Source of the DNA: a bacterium
GTDB taxonomy: Bacteria > Verrucomicrobiota > Verrucomicrobiia > Limisphaerales > J093
Assembly: GCA_021780105.1 (NCBI GenBank)
Contig: JAJXZJ010000045.1
Coordinates: forward strand, 62,001-126,000
Length of the DNA stretch: 64,000 bases
Direction of reading: 5' to 3'
Shown in pieces: positions 33,763-41,932 of the stretch. The position numbers and the translations under genes were made by a program. Within the stretch, counting starts at the first letter, position 1; every line of letters begins with the position of its first letter. The notes beneath the pieces were generated by a model that was given only the letters and a program-made list of their open reading frames with translations, did no database searches and was not told where the DNA came from.

Positions 33763-35271
33763 ATGCGCCTGCGTTTTCCCCTTTACGCGAAAATCCTGTC
33801 CTGGTTCTTCCTGAACCTGCTGGTGCTGGGACTGGTGTTCTACGTGTTCATCTCGCTCCAGTTCCGGCTGGGGCTTGATTCGCTGTTGCTGGGGCCTGCC
33901 GGCAACCGGATCGAGGCCGTCAGCAACGTGCTCGCCACCGACCTGGCGCAGACATCCCGCACGAATTGGACGCCCGTGCTGGAACGCTTCAGCGGCGCCT
34001 ACCACGTCACGTTTCACCTGTTCCGGCTGGACGGCACGCAACTGGCCGGGCCGGCCGTCGAACTGCCGGAGGAGGTGCGGCAAAAATTCTTCCTGCGGCG
34101 GGGGCCGCCGGAAATGCTGCTGCGCGGCGGGCGGCCGCCGCGGGGACCGATGAATCCGGGCCGTGAAGGGGAATTCCCGCCGTTGGGTGCGCCGCCGACG
34201 CCGCATCCCAAGTTCATGCTGCACACCCACAATCCGAGCCGCTACTGGGTGGGCGTGCGCATGCCGCTGCCGGATCGCGAGGGACAACGCCCGTTCGAGC
34301 CGGTCGTGTTGCTGGCGGTGTCCACGTCGCTGCGCGGCGGCGGGTTGTTTTTCGACGTGCAACCCTGGGTGGTGTTTGGCTTCGGCGCCGTGCTGTTCTC
34401 CGTGGTGCTGTGGATTCCGCTGGTGCGGGGCCTGACACGCTCCATCGGCCAGATGACGCGGGCGACCGAACAGATCGCCGAGGGGCATTTTGACGTGCAG
34501 GTGGCGGACCGCCGCGCCGATGAGCTGGGCCGGCTCGGCCAGGCGGTCAACCGGATGGCCGCGCGGCTGGCAGGTTTCGTCACCGGTCAGAAGCGTTTTC
34601 TCGGCGACGTGGCGCATGAGTTGTGCTCGCCAATCGCCCGCATCCAGATGGCCTTGGGCATCCTCGAACAGCGCGCCACCGCCGCGGAACGGCCTTATCT
34701 CGACGATCTCCGCGAGGAGGTCCAGCAGATGTCCGCGCTCGTGAACGAACTGCTTTCCTTCTCGAAGGCCAGCCTCGCCCGGCGCGACCTGCCGCTGCGC
34801 CCGGTCAACCTCGCCGAGCTGGCCGAACGCGTCGTCGCCCGCGAAAACAAGGGCGGCCACGCGGTGGCCGTCCGCATCGAACCCGGACTCGCGGCGCAGG
34901 CCGAGCCGGAACTCTTGGCGCGGGCGCTGGCGAACGTCGTTCGCAACGCCATTCGTCATGCCGGCGCCGGCGGGCCGATCGTCATCCAGGCCGCGGCCGA
35001 GGGCGATGGCGTGCTCCTCAGCGTGCTGGATTCCGGGCCGGGTGTGCCGGCCACGGCGCTGGAGAAACTGTTCGATCCGTTTTACCGCGTCGAGGCGTCG
35101 CGCAGCCGCGAAACCGGCGGCGTCGGCCTCGGGCTGGCCATCGTGAAAACCTGCATCGAAGCCTGCCAGGGCAGCGTGCGGGCGGCGAACCGCCAGCCCA
35201 CCGGCCTGCAGGTGGACTTCCAACTGCGCCGGGTTGACCCCGGCGCCGGCGCCAGTGCGGCCGCGGACTGA
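33763..35271 (+). CDS. CpxA-like sensor histidine kinase
   Basis: The 502-residue protein has a first membrane helix (ILSWFFLNLLVLGLVFYVFI), a periplasmic domain (~35-190), and a second helix (~205-225, VVFGFGAVLFSVVLWIPLV). HAMP follows (LTRSIGQMTRATEQIAEGHF), then DHp with His285 in GDVAHELCSPIARIQ and a HATPase domain (NVVRNAIRHAGAGGPI; SGPGVPATALEKLFDPFYR; GGVGLGLAIV). Between residues ~100 and 150 the sensor loop is Arg/Gly/Pro-rich (LRGGRPPRGPMNPGREGEFP), an unusual feature. Its neighbour is its regulator. It probably senses envelope stress. It ends 4 bp before the convergent helicase stop. Confidence 0.93.
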   Translation: MRLRFPLYAKILSWFFLNLLVLGLVFYVFISLQFRLGLDSLLLGPAGNRIEAVSNVLATDLAQTSRTNWTPVLERFSGAYHVTFHLFRLDGTQLAGPAVELPEEVRQKFFLRRGPPEMLLRGGRPPRGPMNPGREGEFPPLGAPPTPHPKFMLHTHNPSRYWVGVRMPLPDREGQRPFEPVVLLAVSTSLRGGGLFFDVQPWVVFGFGAVLFSVVLWIPLVRGLTRSIGQMTRATEQIAEGHFDVQVADRRADELGRLGQAVNRMAARLAGFVTGQKRFLGDVAHELCSPIARIQMALGILEQRATAAERPYLDDLREEVQQMSALVNELLSFSKASLARRDLPLRPVNLAELAERVVARENKGGHAVAVRIEPGLAAQAEPELLARALANVVRNAIRHAGAGGPIVIQAAAEGDGVLLSVLDSGPGVPATALEKLFDPFYRVEASRSRETGGVGLGLAIVKTCIEACQGSVRAANRQPTGLQVDFQLRRVDPGAGASAAAD

Positions 35272-35275
35272 GCCG

Positions 35276-37315
35276 TCAGTCCAACGCGGCGCGCATCGCG
35301 GCGAACCAGTCTTTCCCGGCTTCGGGCGATACCGGTTCACTGGCGCGGGCGTCGGCGGCTTCCACCAATTCCACCGGCAGTTCCTTGAGAAAACGCGAGG
35401 GATGGCCGGGCGCAAGCTGGCCGTATTTCCGGCGCGCCGCGCAATGGCTGATTTTCAGGGTCCGCATGGCCCGCGTGATGGCCACGTAAAACAGCCGCCG
35501 CTCCTCGTCCAGCGTGCCCTCGGCCTTGGACCGCGCGTGCGGCAGCAGCCCCTCCTCCAGGCCGACGATGAACACGTGCGGAAACTCCAGGCCCTTGCAA
35601 CTGTGCATCGTGATCAGCGTGACCGCGTCGCCGTGATTCTCATCTTCCTCCTCGCGTGCGCTGTCGAGGGTGATGTCCTCGAGAAAACGTTCCAGCCGGT
35701 CGGTCAGCCGGGTGCCGGGCGCGGTGTCACCGTCCAGCGTAGCGATCAATTCCTTCAAGTTGCGGACGCGGTTTTCGGCCGCTTCCGGGTCCTTTTCCGA
35801 CCGGCGCAATTCGGCGAAATAGCCCGTGTCGTCGAGCAGCGCGCCGGCCCACGTCTGCAGCGCGTGCGGGTCCTTCGCGCGTTCCGCGTCCAGCAGGCGG
35901 CCGCGCTGGTCTTCGAGCAGTTGGACAAAACTCTCAACACTTTCGCGCGTCCGCGCCGCGAAGCCGGTGAGCGCGAGCGGATTTTTCATCGCGCTGAACA
36001 CGGAGCCTTTCCGTTCCTGGCTCGCGGCGAGCAGGCGCTGCATGGTCACGTCGCTCAGCCCGCGCGCCGGCACGTTCGCGATGCGCAGCAGGCTGATGTC
36101 GTCGTGCGGATTCAGGCACACCTTGAGATACGCGAGCAAATCGCGGATTTCGCGGCGGTCAAAAAAGCTCTGCCCGCCGACGAGGTGGTAGCGGACGCCC
36201 GCCTGGCGGAGCGCGGTTTCGAGCGGACGCGACTGCTGGTTTGTCCGGAAAAGAATCGCCTGGTCGGCCCAGCGGACGCGCCGCGCCTGGCGCGCAAACT
36301 CGATTTCCTCGACGACCGTCCGCGCCTCCTCCTCGTCGTCTTGAAACGTAAAGAGCGTGATTTTTTCGCCGGCGCCGTGCTGCGACCACAAGGATTTGCC
36401 GCGCCGGCGGGCGTTGTGGCGGATGAGCGCGTTGGCGGCCTTCAAAATCGTGTCCGTCGAGCGATAATTCTGCTCCAGCTTGATGACCTTGACCTCCGGG
36501 AAATGCTTCTCCATGTCGAGCAGGTTCGCGATTTCTGCGCCGCGCCAGCCGTAGATGGACTGGTCGTCGTCGCCGACCACGCAGAGGTTGCGGTGCTCGC
36601 GCGTCAAGGCGTGGACCAGTTCGAACTGCGCCGCGTTGGTGTCCTGATACTCGTCCACCATCACGTAGCGGTACTTCGCGCGGCAGGCGGCCAGCGCGTC
36701 CGGAAACTCGCGAAACAGCCGCAGCGTGAGCAAAATCAGGTCGTCGAAATCCACCGCGTTGCAGGCGTGGAGGGCCGACTCGTAGTGCTTGCGGACGTGC
36801 TCGGCGAGGGCGCGGACGTTCGGATCGCCGAACACGGCCGCGCGTTCGCCGCCGTTTTTGAACCGGCTGAGCAGGGCCAGCACCGCCGCCGGGTCCGCCT
36901 TCTCGCCCTTCACGGAAATGTGGCTGAGGATTTTTTTGATCGCGCCGAGCTGTTCGGATTCGTCGTAGATGACGAAATTGCGCTTGTAGCCGAGCCGCTC
37001 GATGTGCTGCCGCAGGATGCGGACACAAAGCGAGTGAAACGTGCAGATCGTCGGGCGCTCCGGCTTTTCGCCGTCGGCCGGCCGGCGTTTGGGAACCAAC
37101 TGGTTCACGCGCTCCAGCATTTCGCGCGCGGCTTTGTTGGTGAACGTGACGCCGAGAATCTGGCCCGGCGGCACGCCACGCTCCACCAGATGGGCGATGC
37201 GCGTGGTGATGACCCGCGTCTTGCCGGTGCCGGCGCCGGCCAGGATCAACACGGGGCCTTTGATCGTTTCGACGGCCGCGCGTTGCTGCGGGTTGAGCGA
37301 GTTAAGATTCAACAT
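35276..37315 (-). CDS. UvrD/PcrA/Rep-type DNA helicase
   Basis: The 679-residue superfamily 1 helicase starts MLNLNSLNPQQRAAVETIKG. Walker A is GAGTGKT (residues 27-33). Motif II is YVMVDEYQDTNAAQ, motif III is LCVVGDDDQSIYGWRGA, motif IV is VIKLEQNYRSTDTIL, and motifs V/VI are VTLITMHSCKGLEFPHVFIV and VAITRAMRTL. Length and motifs fit the UvrD/PcrA/Rep group; the exact subtype needs a tree. It unwinds DNA in repair and replication restart. An upstream extension to 37552 is poorly conserved and rejected. Confidence 0.93.
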   Translation of the reverse strand: MLNLNSLNPQQRAAVETIKGPVLILAGAGTGKTRVITTRIAHLVERGVPPGQILGVTFTNKAAREMLERVNQLVPKRRPADGEKPERPTICTFHSLCVRILRQHIERLGYKRNFVIYDESEQLGAIKKILSHISVKGEKADPAAVLALLSRFKNGGERAAVFGDPNVRALAEHVRKHYESALHACNAVDFDDLILLTLRLFREFPDALAACRAKYRYVMVDEYQDTNAAQFELVHALTREHRNLCVVGDDDQSIYGWRGAEIANLLDMEKHFPEVKVIKLEQNYRSTDTILKAANALIRHNARRRGKSLWSQHGAGEKITLFTFQDDEEEARTVVEEIEFARQARRVRWADQAILFRTNQQSRPLETALRQAGVRYHLVGGQSFFDRREIRDLLAYLKVCLNPHDDISLLRIANVPARGLSDVTMQRLLAASQERKGSVFSAMKNPLALTGFAARTRESVESFVQLLEDQRGRLLDAERAKDPHALQTWAGALLDDTGYFAELRRSEKDPEAAENRVRNLKELIATLDGDTAPGTRLTDRLERFLEDITLDSAREEEDENHGDAVTLITMHSCKGLEFPHVFIVGLEEGLLPHARSKAEGTLDEERRLFYVAITRAMRTLKISHCAARRKYGQLAPGHPSRFLKELPVELVEAADARASEPVSPEAGKDWFAAMRAALD

Positions 37316-37400
37316 CTGCGGCGGCGGAGTGTAGGCCCGTGCGCCGGGCTGACAAGGAGAAGGCGTGGCGCTTGCTCGGCGGCGGCCAACGGCTGCCCGC

Positions 37401-39413
37401 TTAAGCGCTGACGGGCAGGACTTCCGCGGGCACCTCGCCACCGGCCGGCAAGTCCACGAACGCCTCTGCCGGCAGCGGCCCAGCCGGCGCGAAGCTGTGC
37501 CGGGCCGCCTGCTGGGAACGCGCGAAATCGCGGTAAAGCGTGATGGCCACATGCTGGTTGCGGCGGATGCAGTCCTTGATCGCCCCCGGATCCTTCTCGG
37601 CGTAAATCAGCGTCTTCCACGAATGAATGTGCTTGGGCTTGTGGAAGTCGCTGTTGGCCACGAACGGCAGTCCTTTGAGACTGATCGGATTGAACAGGCG
37701 GTTGCGGTTGGCGATTTCCCAGGCGTCGAGCAGCGGCGCGAACTCCGCCTGGTGTTCCCACAGATAGAGCGTGTTCCTGGCGAACTCGCCCTTCAGGAGA
37801 TGCGGGTGCGGCGCGATGGCCAGGCCGCCCTGCGCGTGGATTTGCGCGATCGTCTCCTTCAGCGTCAGGCCGGGGTTGATCGGCGCCTTGAGGTCCACGC
37901 CCAGCAGGTGCGCCGAGCTTTTTCTCGTGTAGCCCTCCTTGTTGAACTCGAATCCGGCCATCACGAGCATGGAATAGCGGCGCCAGGCACGGACGCGCTC
38001 GCGCTCGATCACCTCGAAATACTCGTCAAACTGCTCCGGCGCGAGCGTGAGCCGGCTCCAGCGCATGAACTTGCCAAGCAGATTGTAAGGGTCAGCCACG
38101 TGGTCGGTGATGCACAGGCAGTCGAAACCGAGGCGGCCGTAAAAATCCACCAGTTCGGACACCGTGAGGCTGCCGTCGGAATAGTTGGTGTGCGTGTGGA
38201 AATCGCACAGCAACAGTTGCTGAGCCGGTCGCCTCCGATGCGGCGCGAGTGCCGACGCGGGCGTTTGTATCGGCCGCAGTAATTCGATCCGGTTTACCGG
38301 CGTGGCGGGCGCCTCACTGGCGGTGTCGAGCACGAAGCTTGCGAGGCGCAGGGCGGTGTCCGGCCGGCTGACGCGTTCGAGGTTCGCGCGCCAGTGCCGC
38401 CAGCGGCGGGCGTGATGAGCGAAGGCTTTTTCCACCCAGCGGACAACTTCATGCTTGTCCGCGGCGACGACGCCGAGGTCCAGGCGTTCAATCATGCGGG
38501 CGTTGCCCTCCTCCTGGCCGGGCGTGACGAAATTGACAATCATCGGGCAGCGCGCCGCGATCGCTTCATGCACCGTGGCGCCGCCGGCTTTGCTGATGAG
38601 CAGGTGGTGCGTCATCATCAGTTGCGCCATCTGATTCGTCCAACCGAGAATCCGCACGCGGCCGGCGTGTCCCTGCGTGGTTTTGATCAGCCTGGCGCGC
38701 AGTTCGGGATCACGGCCGGCCACGACCGTCACCTGCAGGTTGGGCAATTTCATCAGGCGCTTGAGCGTCTTGCGCGCCCTCCTCTTTCCGGCCGCCACCA
38801 CGTAGAGCACGCGAACCGGTTCGTCGCCGTCCGGGTCCGGCAGGGACGGACGCTCACCGGCAAAGGCCGCTGGCACGGGAAAACCAAATACCTTGATCTT
38901 CCCCGGGGCGATGCCATTGGCGCGAAGCACGGCGGCGGTTTCTTCATCGGCGACGCAATGGAAGTCTGAAGGCGCGCTGAACCAGACCGAGTTGATCGTC
39001 GTCGAATCCGTCACCACCGTCAGGAACTTGAACGGCCGGGAGCCGGGGTCACGGTAAAGACCTTCGATCAGGCTGGCGTAGAGCGGATAGGTGGAAACCA
39101 CGCAGTCCGGCTCGAAGCGACCGATCGCCTCGCGAAGCACACCGCGGACACGGCCCAAGCCGTTGCCGCCGCCCATGCGCGGCGCGTAGTCCATTAACGA
39201 ATACATGCCGCCCCAGACGGCCGGGGCGTATTCGATGAGTTTGCGATACGTCTTTTTGAAGACACGGTTCAGCGCGCCGTAAGCGTGTTCGAGCGGGTCC
39301 AGGATTTCCACCTGGACGTCGTCGGTCATGCTTTCCAGCGCGTCACACAGGTGGTTCGCCGCCGCGTTGTGGCCGTCCCCGAAGCCGGCCGTCAGGATCA
39401 AGACTTTGGTCAT
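37401..39413 (-). CDS. MGDG-synthase-like glycosyltransferase fused to a PHP domain
   Basis: The 670-residue protein begins MTKVLILTAGFGDGHNAAAN, the Rossmann start of the MGDG synthase/GT28-like family. Its second half carries the donor-site line LLISKAGGATVHEAIAARCP and NFVTPGQEEGNARM. After residue ~400 a PHP metallo-domain begins: DFHTHTNYSDGSLT, CITDH, a Glu in AGFEFNKEGYT, LAIAPHPHLL and FVANSDFHKP, which gives the usual set of metal ligands. The PHP part would act as a phosphoesterase or nuclease-like hydrolase. The fusion in one frame is uncommon. Roles in glycolipid or diglucosyl-diacylglycerol-like synthesis coupled to PHP hydrolysis are inference. Confidence 0.85.
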   Translation of the reverse strand: MTKVLILTAGFGDGHNAAANHLCDALESMTDDVQVEILDPLEHAYGALNRVFKKTYRKLIEYAPAVWGGMYSLMDYAPRMGGGNGLGRVRGVLREAIGRFEPDCVVSTYPLYASLIEGLYRDPGSRPFKFLTVVTDSTTINSVWFSAPSDFHCVADEETAAVLRANGIAPGKIKVFGFPVPAAFAGERPSLPDPDGDEPVRVLYVVAAGKRRARKTLKRLMKLPNLQVTVVAGRDPELRARLIKTTQGHAGRVRILGWTNQMAQLMMTHHLLISKAGGATVHEAIAARCPMIVNFVTPGQEEGNARMIERLDLGVVAADKHEVVRWVEKAFAHHARRWRHWRANLERVSRPDTALRLASFVLDTASEAPATPVNRIELLRPIQTPASALAPHRRRPAQQLLLCDFHTHTNYSDGSLTVSELVDFYGRLGFDCLCITDHVADPYNLLGKFMRWSRLTLAPEQFDEYFEVIERERVRAWRRYSMLVMAGFEFNKEGYTRKSSAHLLGVDLKAPINPGLTLKETIAQIHAQGGLAIAPHPHLLKGEFARNTLYLWEHQAEFAPLLDAWEIANRNRLFNPISLKGLPFVANSDFHKPKHIHSWKTLIYAEKDPGAIKDCIRRNQHVAITLYRDFARSQQAARHSFAPAGPLPAEAFVDLPAGGEVPAEVLPVSA

Positions 39414-39622
39414 AGGTTTCCGCAATTGCTGGCAACGTATTGAGGAATCGTGGCAGCTTGGCGACGGGGAGGTGAAAAGTTGTTCACAACCACATCAGGG
39501 GCCTGGTCAAGCCGGTCGTCGGTCGTTCTGCGGTATTGACCTACGCCAGCGAACCCGCTTGTCTTCCGGGGAGCCGAGCAACCCGGGTAAACCGGCGGCC
39601 GGCCTGCATGACACGAGAAACT

Positions 39623-41854
39623 ATGCCAATGCCCCCGGAATCCATGGAAACCTTGCGCACGCTGCCCGGCGACGATGTCCGCCAGGTGATGTGGCGCTTC
39701 GCCGACCGCTACGAATTGCACATGCTCGTGCAGGCCTCGCGCCAGGTGGCGCGCGGACCGGTCGCCCGGCTTGTCGCCAACGGCGGACGCAACGCGCACG
39801 ACTGGACGCCGGAGAAGGCCGCGCTGCTCCAGCACTTCGACGAAAGCGGCATCACCGCCGCCGCGCTCGATCCGGAGGACGGCGGTTTCATCGCCGGGCC
39901 GAAGAATTTCGCTCTGGCGCTGGTCGCGTTCGAGCTGTCGTGGGTGGACGCCGGCGCCGCCACATGCAGCCTCGCGGGCAACCTCGGCCTCGCGCCCCTG
40001 CATGAGCGCGGCACGCCGGAGCAGCGCGCCAAATATGTCGCCGGCGCCGCCCCGGTGAAACCCGGCGAGGACCGCAAGCAGGTGCGCGCCGCGTTCGCGC
40101 TCACCGAGCCGATCCCGTTCGTCGGCGTCGAAACGGGGATGCTTGCCGGCAAGGTGCGCGTCGCTGAGTGGCCCGAAGGCGGCGAACCGACGCTTCAGGT
40201 GGACAAGCGCGGACGGTTCATCACGAACATGGGTTTCGCGAATGTCGTCACCGCCGCGGTGGATTCGGACGACCCGCGCATCAAGGGCAGTTGCATGGTG
40301 ATCCTCGAGGAAGGCGATCCCGGCGTCTGGGACCGCGGCACGCCGACGAAGAAACTCGTCCACCAGCTTTCCTCGACGAACGATCCCGTCTTCAACCTCA
40401 AGGTCCCCGCCCACCGCATCGTCGGCGGCTACACGGTCAAGGACGGCGTCATCATCCCGAACTACTCGCACGGCGAAATCATCGAGGCCGTCTTCCGCCG
40501 CACGCGCGTGACCGTCGGCCTGATGACCGCCGCGAAGCTGCTTTCCGCGGTCGAACCGGTGATTCTCTACCAGCGCCGGCGGTTCCGTGGCGGCGAAGGC
40601 GCGCCCGGCACGCCGCGTTACGAACTCGGCCTCCAGCAAAAGGAGGACGTCGTCCAGCGTCTCGTGGACATCTGGGCCACCGGCGAGGCCAGCGCGTCGC
40701 TCGGCTTCGAGGCCGCGCGGCTGTTTGACGTCCTCGATCCGCTGGAGAAACAGAAGGACGCCTGGCTCGTGGAAAAGAAGCTGACCGGCCGGGCTGCCCT
40801 CAAGGAACTGTCCAGGAAGACCGCCGGAGCGATGGAGTTGGTGAAGCTGCTTTCACAGCCCGTCGGCGCTCGCGATCTGAAACGGCAGGAGGCGCTCGAA
40901 GCCGATCCGATGGTTCAATTCGCCATCCTCGACTCCCAGGCGAACGTCCTTTGCCCCGCCTGCAAACTCTGGAACACCGGCCACGGCGCCACGATGATGC
41001 GCGAGGCCGTGAGCCTCATGGGCGGCTACGGCGTCACGGAGGATTGTCCCGGCTTCCTCGGCCAGAAGTGGATGGACGCCCAGCTCGAAGCGACTTACGA
41101 AGGTCCCGAGGCCGTGCAGCGATTGCAGCTCTCGATCACGATGACGAACGAGGTGTTCCTCGCCCAATTCCAGCAATGGATCGCGGACATGCGCCGCATC
41201 GCCAGTGACCGGCCCGGCACCGGCGCCTGCACGCTCGCCAGCGCGATGCAGCTCTGGCTCTGGACGCTCAACCACGTCCAGACCGCCACCGACGCCGACG
41301 GCGCCAAGCTCTACCACAAGAGCCGCCAGGGGGTGACATTCCCGCTCGCGGACGCGCTCTGCTGGCTGCTGGCCGCGCGACAGTTCATCCTCGACGTCAT
41401 CGAACTGGAAACCCAGGGCGGCGCGCACCCCGCGCTCGCCGACGGCCTGGCCGGCTTCGTGAGTTTCTTCAACGACCTTTGCCACGTGCAAGCGGCGCGG
41501 GCCGCCGGCGAGGTCAGCCGCATCACGACCGAGATTGTGTTCGGCTACAACCGCCATCCCGCCTGGGACGAAGCGAGTTGTCACGTCTGCTACCAGGCGG
41601 AGGAATTGGAGTCGCTCGAAGGCATCATTCCGGGCATCGCCGGCAGCGTGCCGGCCGGTGCCGAGGTGGCCGGGCCGGGGCAGACGCATCCGTTTCGCGC
41701 CGGCCCCTGCGTGAAGTTCGCCGGACTGGAGTCGTTTGCCCGCCTGCGGGCCAAGCTGGACGGCTGCCTCACCGGCTGCCGGCTGGCCAAGGTTCGCGCC
41801 GCCGAGGCGTTGACGAAGGTGATGACCCGCGAGGCGCTCGATTATCCGGTGTGA
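39623..41854 (+). CDS. Acyl-CoA dehydrogenase-like flavoprotein
   Basis: The 743-residue protein has the acyl-CoA dehydrogenase architecture: N-terminal helices, the FAD-binding beta domain (FALTEPIPFVGVETGMLAGK; SCMVILEEGDPGVWDRGTPT), and C-terminal helices with AVSLMGGYGVTEDCPGFLGQ and the catalytic-Glu line LEATYEGPEAVQR (Glu493). A long extra C-terminal region (~200 residues) extends past the usual end, so it is larger than MCAD-type enzymes. It would oxidise an acyl-CoA with electrons passed to an ETF. The neighbour 78 bp downstream is an ETF-QO-like oxidoreductase. Substrate is unknown. A start at 39608 is also possible. Confidence 0.82.
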   Translation: MPMPPESMETLRTLPGDDVRQVMWRFADRYELHMLVQASRQVARGPVARLVANGGRNAHDWTPEKAALLQHFDESGITAAALDPEDGGFIAGPKNFALALVAFELSWVDAGAATCSLAGNLGLAPLHERGTPEQRAKYVAGAAPVKPGEDRKQVRAAFALTEPIPFVGVETGMLAGKVRVAEWPEGGEPTLQVDKRGRFITNMGFANVVTAAVDSDDPRIKGSCMVILEEGDPGVWDRGTPTKKLVHQLSSTNDPVFNLKVPAHRIVGGYTVKDGVIIPNYSHGEIIEAVFRRTRVTVGLMTAAKLLSAVEPVILYQRRRFRGGEGAPGTPRYELGLQQKEDVVQRLVDIWATGEASASLGFEAARLFDVLDPLEKQKDAWLVEKKLTGRAALKELSRKTAGAMELVKLLSQPVGARDLKRQEALEADPMVQFAILDSQANVLCPACKLWNTGHGATMMREAVSLMGGYGVTEDCPGFLGQKWMDAQLEATYEGPEAVQRLQLSITMTNEVFLAQFQQWIADMRRIASDRPGTGACTLASAMQLWLWTLNHVQTATDADGAKLYHKSRQGVTFPLADALCWLLAARQFILDVIELETQGGAHPALADGLAGFVSFFNDLCHVQAARAAGEVSRITTEIVFGYNRHPAWDEASCHVCYQAEELESLEGIIPGIAGSVPAGAEVAGPGQTHPFRAGPCVKFAGLESFARLRAKLDGCLTGCRLAKVRAAEALTKVMTREALDYPV

Positions 41855-41867
41855 GTCTCACGCGGAG

Positions 41868-41923
41868 ACGCAAAGACGCGGGTTTTCCAAACAAACAATG
41901 TTTGCAGCTTCGCGTCTTTGCGT
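41868..41923. repeat. 13-bp perfect inverted repeat between the dehydrogenase and ETF-QO-like genes
   Basis: ACGCAAAGACGCG (41868-41880) and CGCGTCTTTGCGT (41911-41923) are perfect inverted copies separated by 30 bases. The flanking GTCTCACGCGGAG adds partial symmetry. A similar sequence containing GACGCAAAGACGC is familiar as a dispersed intergenic repeat in several bacterial genomes, so this may be a member of such a REP-like family. It could also act as an mRNA hairpin. Confidence 0.65.
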
Positions 41924-41932
41924 GGGAAATAA

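Noticed and set aside
33652-37411. Long frames opposite the sensor kinase (587 codons, - strand) and the helicase (725 codons, + strand)
   Set aside because: Both are shadows of well-supported genes and have no conserved motifs.
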